Part shown: positions 59,758 to 64,000 of the stretch, piece after piece | How positions within the stretch are numbered: the stretch's first letter is position 1 | How the letters are laid out: every line of letters starts with the position of its first letter | From: Parus major | Lineage: Eukaryota; Chordata; Aves; Passeriformes; Paridae | NCBI RefSeq assembly: GCF_001522545.3 | Contig: NC_031769.1 | Location: 129,603,613 to 129,667,612, forward strand | DNA: 64,000 nt | Direction of reading: 5' to 3' | Position numbers and translations under genes: made by a program | Notes under the pieces: model-generated | Seen by the model: the letters and a program-made list of their open reading frames with translations, nothing else | Told to the model about the DNA's origin: nothing | Databases searched by the model: none

Positions 59758-62700
59758 GTAAATATGTGATGCTTTTGGTTAAGTATTGTACAGAGCACAG
59801 CTACTGAGTGTCCATACAACTGTATGCTGTAAATCCAGGTCTTTGCTTATGGTAGCTAACAGACAGAATGTTTTTTTTGTGTGTATATGGGTATTTATAG
59901 CTTATATTTCAAATCCAGGATGTAAGCTAAGCCACTCAGCTTCACTCCTTGGCACCAATTTCTGGATGTGTTTAATTTTCCCATACAGGATAATTTTTCC
60001 ATGGTTCCCTCATCTGGAATATTCACTTTTGCTACCTTATATGGTACAATGTTATTACTTCAGGATCATTCAGGGGTGAAACTGGATTATTAAGGGCTTT
60101 ATTAATCAATGGCATACATTGAATTCTTTAGAAGGGCTGCAGATGTTTCTCATTATTTGGTAAATAATGTTACTTAACTGTTGTGAAACTGCTGAAGATA
60201 TGCAAGTGTTGGTGATGATTACATAAATAATGAAACTTGTTATCTGTCATGCTTTTGTGGAACACCCATAGATTTTGGGAATAAATTTTGAATCTGTAAA
60301 CTGGATTTTGACCAGTTTACAGAGGAAACAAGAGTTTTCAAGTGCATAAAGGTCATCCAGAAAATGATTTTTTTTTTTTAAGATTTCTATGCAGCTAGAA
60401 TAATTTAGAGCTGGTATGGTTTATTTGTTGTGAATAAACCCATAACATGAATAACAGATATTTTGGAATATTCAATATTGCCAGTCTTGGAGAATGTTTT
60501 AATAGAATGATTTAGGTGCAGAAAATCATGATTTAAAACAGAGTGGTGGATTAGACCACTGGAAGTCTTTCAGCCCTGCTTTTCTTGATCCTTTCCATTC
60601 TTATTTTTCACTCCTACTGTTTATTGAAGTTAAGTCTGTGTTGATACTATGTTGCAAAAGAACTGTTGTATTTTTGTGTAACCCTTGGAGTAACTGTTTA
60701 AAGTGCTTATGTTTTCCTTCTTTCATGAAAGTCACTTTTGTCTTCCTTCATCCTGTGTGGATCACCTAAGAATGGGATTGTGATATTTTATTTTCAAGTC
60801 CTGGTACTTGTGAATGTAACAGGCTTACAGTCCATACCACGGAGAAATCTGAAAATACAGTTGTTTGATCACTTCAAATGCTCTTTGGGTTAGCACAGTC
60901 TCAAACTAACCTATTCTATTATTCAACATGTTTCAGTTCATCAAGTCAATGAACTGTGAAAACATCTCCTTTAACAGTATCTTTGCAGAATAGAAATCTG
61001 GAGCACACATTTTAAGTACTTCAAATAAAGTAAATGAACAATATAATGCACTTATTTTGATCTTCTCTTGTTCATGGCTTAATGCTTCACCTGGTAAATT
61101 TTACACTTCTGTAATTGTGCTTGGTGTTAACTAGACTGAAAGCAGCTTTGCTTTCAAGCCTATGAAATGATTGCTGTCAATTCTTTTGTCTGAATTTTTG
61201 GCTTGGTTGATTCTGTAAGCCTACTTACTACCTTTTGTTTGGATACTGTTGTGTAAAATAGAATATCATGCCTCGTTAAAAGTCATCCTTGTAATTAGGA
61301 TCAGCTTCCACATACTTTAACATGTTTTTGTGTAAGCCTGTAAAGTAGACTTGACTGTATTTGACATTATTCTGAAAACAAAGGAAGGGCTTATATGTTC
61401 TGTCTTCTGTTTGTAATGGTCTGCTGTTATCCCAAGGTTTCCAGCAAATCTGACTGCTATAGTCAGATTGCAGGATTTTATATGTTTTTGACACTCAGTG
61501 TAGCATCATGCTTGTTTTGTAATTTGTGAATAAAATCTGTGCTCCTATGGAAATGGTCTAGTTACTAGCTACCCATCTGGATCTTTCAATTGTGACTTGA
61601 AATTTTTCTTCTCTACGTAGCTCCTGATACACAGCTAGTCTCTAATGTGTTTGCCATTTGTTTACATGCCTACAGCTTTCTCAAACTGCTTATGTCTGTA
61701 TTGCCACTTTTTTGTGTGATTGAGGAGTATTACTGGACTGAAACAGTTGTTGCTGAGCTCTTTGTCTTTGTTGGGGATTTGTTCAAGGTGCTGTTGAGAG
61801 TGTTGGGCTTCTTTAATGCATCAGTTCAGTATTACTTGAACTCAAAAGTGATACCACAAACCTTTGAAACCCCTCAGCCAAGATCTTTTTTAGCAGCCAT
61901 TGTGCTAAAAGGCATAGTTATAAAAGGCATAGTTATATGCCTTTTCCAACACAGCCATCTCTTCCAGTTTCAGAACTTTATCACTGAAATTTATAATATG
62001 GACTTAAAATACAGCCTAAGATGTTCTGTAGGAGAGGAACAGATAAATTAGGGGAAAATAGAAATAAAAAATTGGAAGTAGGGAAAACAGGAGAAAGAGG
62101 AACACCTAATAAAAAGAGTATGTCAGAAGAATATAAAAAAAGAAGCAGGTAGAAAGAGTTTAAGTAGAAAAACAGAAGATAAGAATACCAAATATTAATA
62201 GGAAGACAAGTACAGATACATGTGTTGCAGGAGAGGGGGAAACCTCAGTGAGGAGCACATGACTGTTGGCTCTTTCACCTGCTGTAGAGAGGCTCACAAG
62301 GTACAAAGGGCCCTTTGGGAACCTGTTTGCTAGGTAATAGCTGAAAGACCTGCTATGGATATAGTTTAAAAAGGGAGCTCTGCACTGTGTGTTTCCATAA
62401 ACATATGAACAGAGTTTATTGCTAGTATCTGGGGTTATTGCTGGTATCTGTCCTAAATTTTCACCTGGAGCAGAAATGCTACCCTGCTCCAAAACTTCTT
62501 TCAAAGGTAATTGAGGCTGAAGTTGGTCTAGGGATTCAAAACAGACTCTCTGAGCTGTATCCTCTACAAATTCTTTTTGGTAATAGATTAATGGAATACC
62601 AGGAAGGGAAGATTTCTTGAAGATTAACACTTCTGCCCCCATCTACCTTCTTCCCCTTGTTCTTCAGAAACCTTTTCCTACTAAGAGAAAGACACTTTAC

Positions 62701-64000
62701 TCAAATATTCCCTAGTTTGTTATTAGACTGCTGTCTTCATTAGATCATAGGAGAGTTTATTTTATAATTAACTTGCCCAAAGGCAAGCTGTCTAAAAAAA
62801 TATAAAATTTGAAGTCTCAAAAGCAAGTTTGGTTTCTGACAGAATTTAAAAATTAAGTTCCTGTACTACCTTAGATTTGTATTTGTCATACATATTAGGA
62901 AGGTCTCTTATCTTAAAACTTCCTGTAAAAGATATGCACAGTACTGTGATTGACTGAGCTCAGGACTTGTGGAGGACAGATAAAATGAGTATGTCAAGAA
63001 AGATGTATGATTTTTACTCTCGAAATTTTTTATAAACATGTTTAAATATCATGTCTGTCTTAGCTTGAGATGATTTAATTCTGCTAAAAGAAGGTTCTTA
63101 ATTATAAATTATTTGGAATTTAATGAAACTTCTGAAAGCACTTAACTCCTTGCATTGCAATTACACTTTTTGTAATGCATGTACTTAAATGTCTAGTTGG
63201 GAAAAGTTCTTTTTAGGGTTCTTAGAAGTCAAGATAGATTAAAAAAAGAGAGATAATATAGACAGTTAAACTTACTACTTGAATGGGTAGGCATTATGAT
63301 TTAAGTACAAGATTGATGCATACTGCCTGAAACAATTGTGCAAGAACATAAGGAATAGAAAACTTAAAATAATTGTAAATACAAGTGACAAAATGCAGCA
63401 TTACAAACAGAAAGTAAAACAGCTACAAACAGCTTTTTGCTCTTTTTTCATGGGTAAGGAAAAGCATTACTAACTTTTTTATGCATTAAATCTAAAATAA
63501 AAAAATAGCACAAAAGCAGTCTTCAATCCACATGTAACTCTTTGGAAATTTATGTTTTGGTTTGCTTTTATAATTCTTTTGGTATACAAGCACAACAGCA
63601 TGTTACTTGTCAGTTAAATCATGCGAGTTCTTATGCTTGTGAAACACCCCGATTCTGCATTTCAAACACTATAGATGTGGAAACAAATATGAATTTGAAA
63701 TACATCATGCTTCCTACATTATTGCATGTATAAATGTTAATATTATTACAGTTATTATTATACAATTTAAAAAAAGAAAAGTATATGTACAAAATACCAA
63801 AATATTATGAAAACTACATTAGTTAAGATCTTTCAAAGGCTGAGCATGAATAATCCTATAGAGTAATTTTACTTTGTATTTTTTCCATTATTTGTTAGTA
63901 AGTACCTGGAGCACTCTGTTTCTAACCATTTCAGCCTGCCAAGAAAATACATACAGAGTCACACATGGCTTTAGTTTACTCTGGAAAACTGGAACTTGCT
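59758..64000 (+). other. 5' part of VPS13B intron 17
   Basis: Intronic sequence after exon 17, running off the right edge. It contains a 15-bp tandem duplication with a hairpin at 61906-61945 and purine-rich sequence around 62050-62220. I recognise no exon; the open frames here lack homology, splice context or conserved motifs. Confidence 0.8.
61906..61945. repeat. 15-bp tandem duplication with hairpin
   Basis: Two perfect copies of TAAAAGGCATAGTTA (61906-61920 and 61921-61935). The second copy runs into TATGCCTTTT (61936-61945), the exact complement of AAAAGGCATA at 61922-61931, giving a 10-bp stem with a GTTA loop. Confidence 0.9.

Noticed and set aside
61647..62051. 134-codon open frame on the plus strand in intron 17
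   Set aside because: Hydrophobic and without homology by eye; it contains the 15-bp tandem duplication and does not match the expected VPS13B exon 18 sequence.
62160..62642. 160-codon open frame on the minus strand in intron 17
   Set aside because: It ends in a hydrophobic stretch that could pass for a membrane segment, but no family is recognisable. The region is purine-rich, which suppresses stops on the minus strand.
40392..64000. miR-599 and miR-875, which I recall as hosted by vertebrate VPS13B introns
   Set aside because: I looked for their mature sequences on both strands by eye and did not find them; in human they lie in a more 3' intron.
1..64000. An undescribed multi-gene system
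   Set aside because: Apart from the VPS13B exons and retroelements, no second set of coding sequences, clustered RNA genes, regular repeat array or foreign-looking segment is visible.

Overview
The window is a 64 kb stretch of a bird nuclear genome, very probably a passerine. It is A+T-rich, has short exons in kilobase-scale introns, and carries many diverged CR1 LINE fragments with the avian 3' end signature (tandem ATTCTRTG octamers). It also holds two copies of a tRNA-Ile-headed, CR1-tailed SINE of the TguSINE1 type known from songbirds, and a few solo LTRs. There is no operon structure and no bacterial, plasmid or CRISPR feature.

The only gene I can support is VPS13B (COH1), on the + strand. 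Fourteen consecutive coding exons lie between 14681 and 59757. Their phases chain without a break, giving 2224 coding bases (about 741 codons) with no premature stop. Every junction is GT-AG. Exon sizes are 121, 168, 182, 175, 266, 96, 123, 138, 88, 192, 170, 195, 125 and 185 bp, which fit human VPS13B exons 4 to 17 as I recall them (about residues 98-838 of roughly 4000). The first coding exons (start codon and most of the chorein domain) lie upstream of base 1; more than three quarters of the protein lies beyond base 64000.

Layout: 1-14680 is the 3' part of an upstream intron, with a probable solo LTR near the left edge and a long minus-strand CR1 (8883-10430) split by a nested LTR. 14681-40391 holds thirteen exons in introns of 0.3-5 kb with CR1 pieces and one SINE. 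Intron 14 is the most repeat-laden, ending with a solo LTR only about 200 bp before exon 15. 40392-59572 is a 19 kb intron with almost no recognisable repeats (one SINE, one CR1 scrap). 59758-64000 is the start of intron 17.

VPS13B is a bridge-like lipid-transfer protein of the Golgi; loss in humans causes Cohen syndrome (established knowledge). I searched both strands for a second gene, an RNA gene or an undescribed system and found none. The findings are therefore modest: tandem splice acceptors, nested and exon-proximal retroelements, perfect hairpins, short tandem duplications, and stretches that may be conserved non-coding DNA. No alignment or database search could be run; all family names and human exon numbers come from recall.
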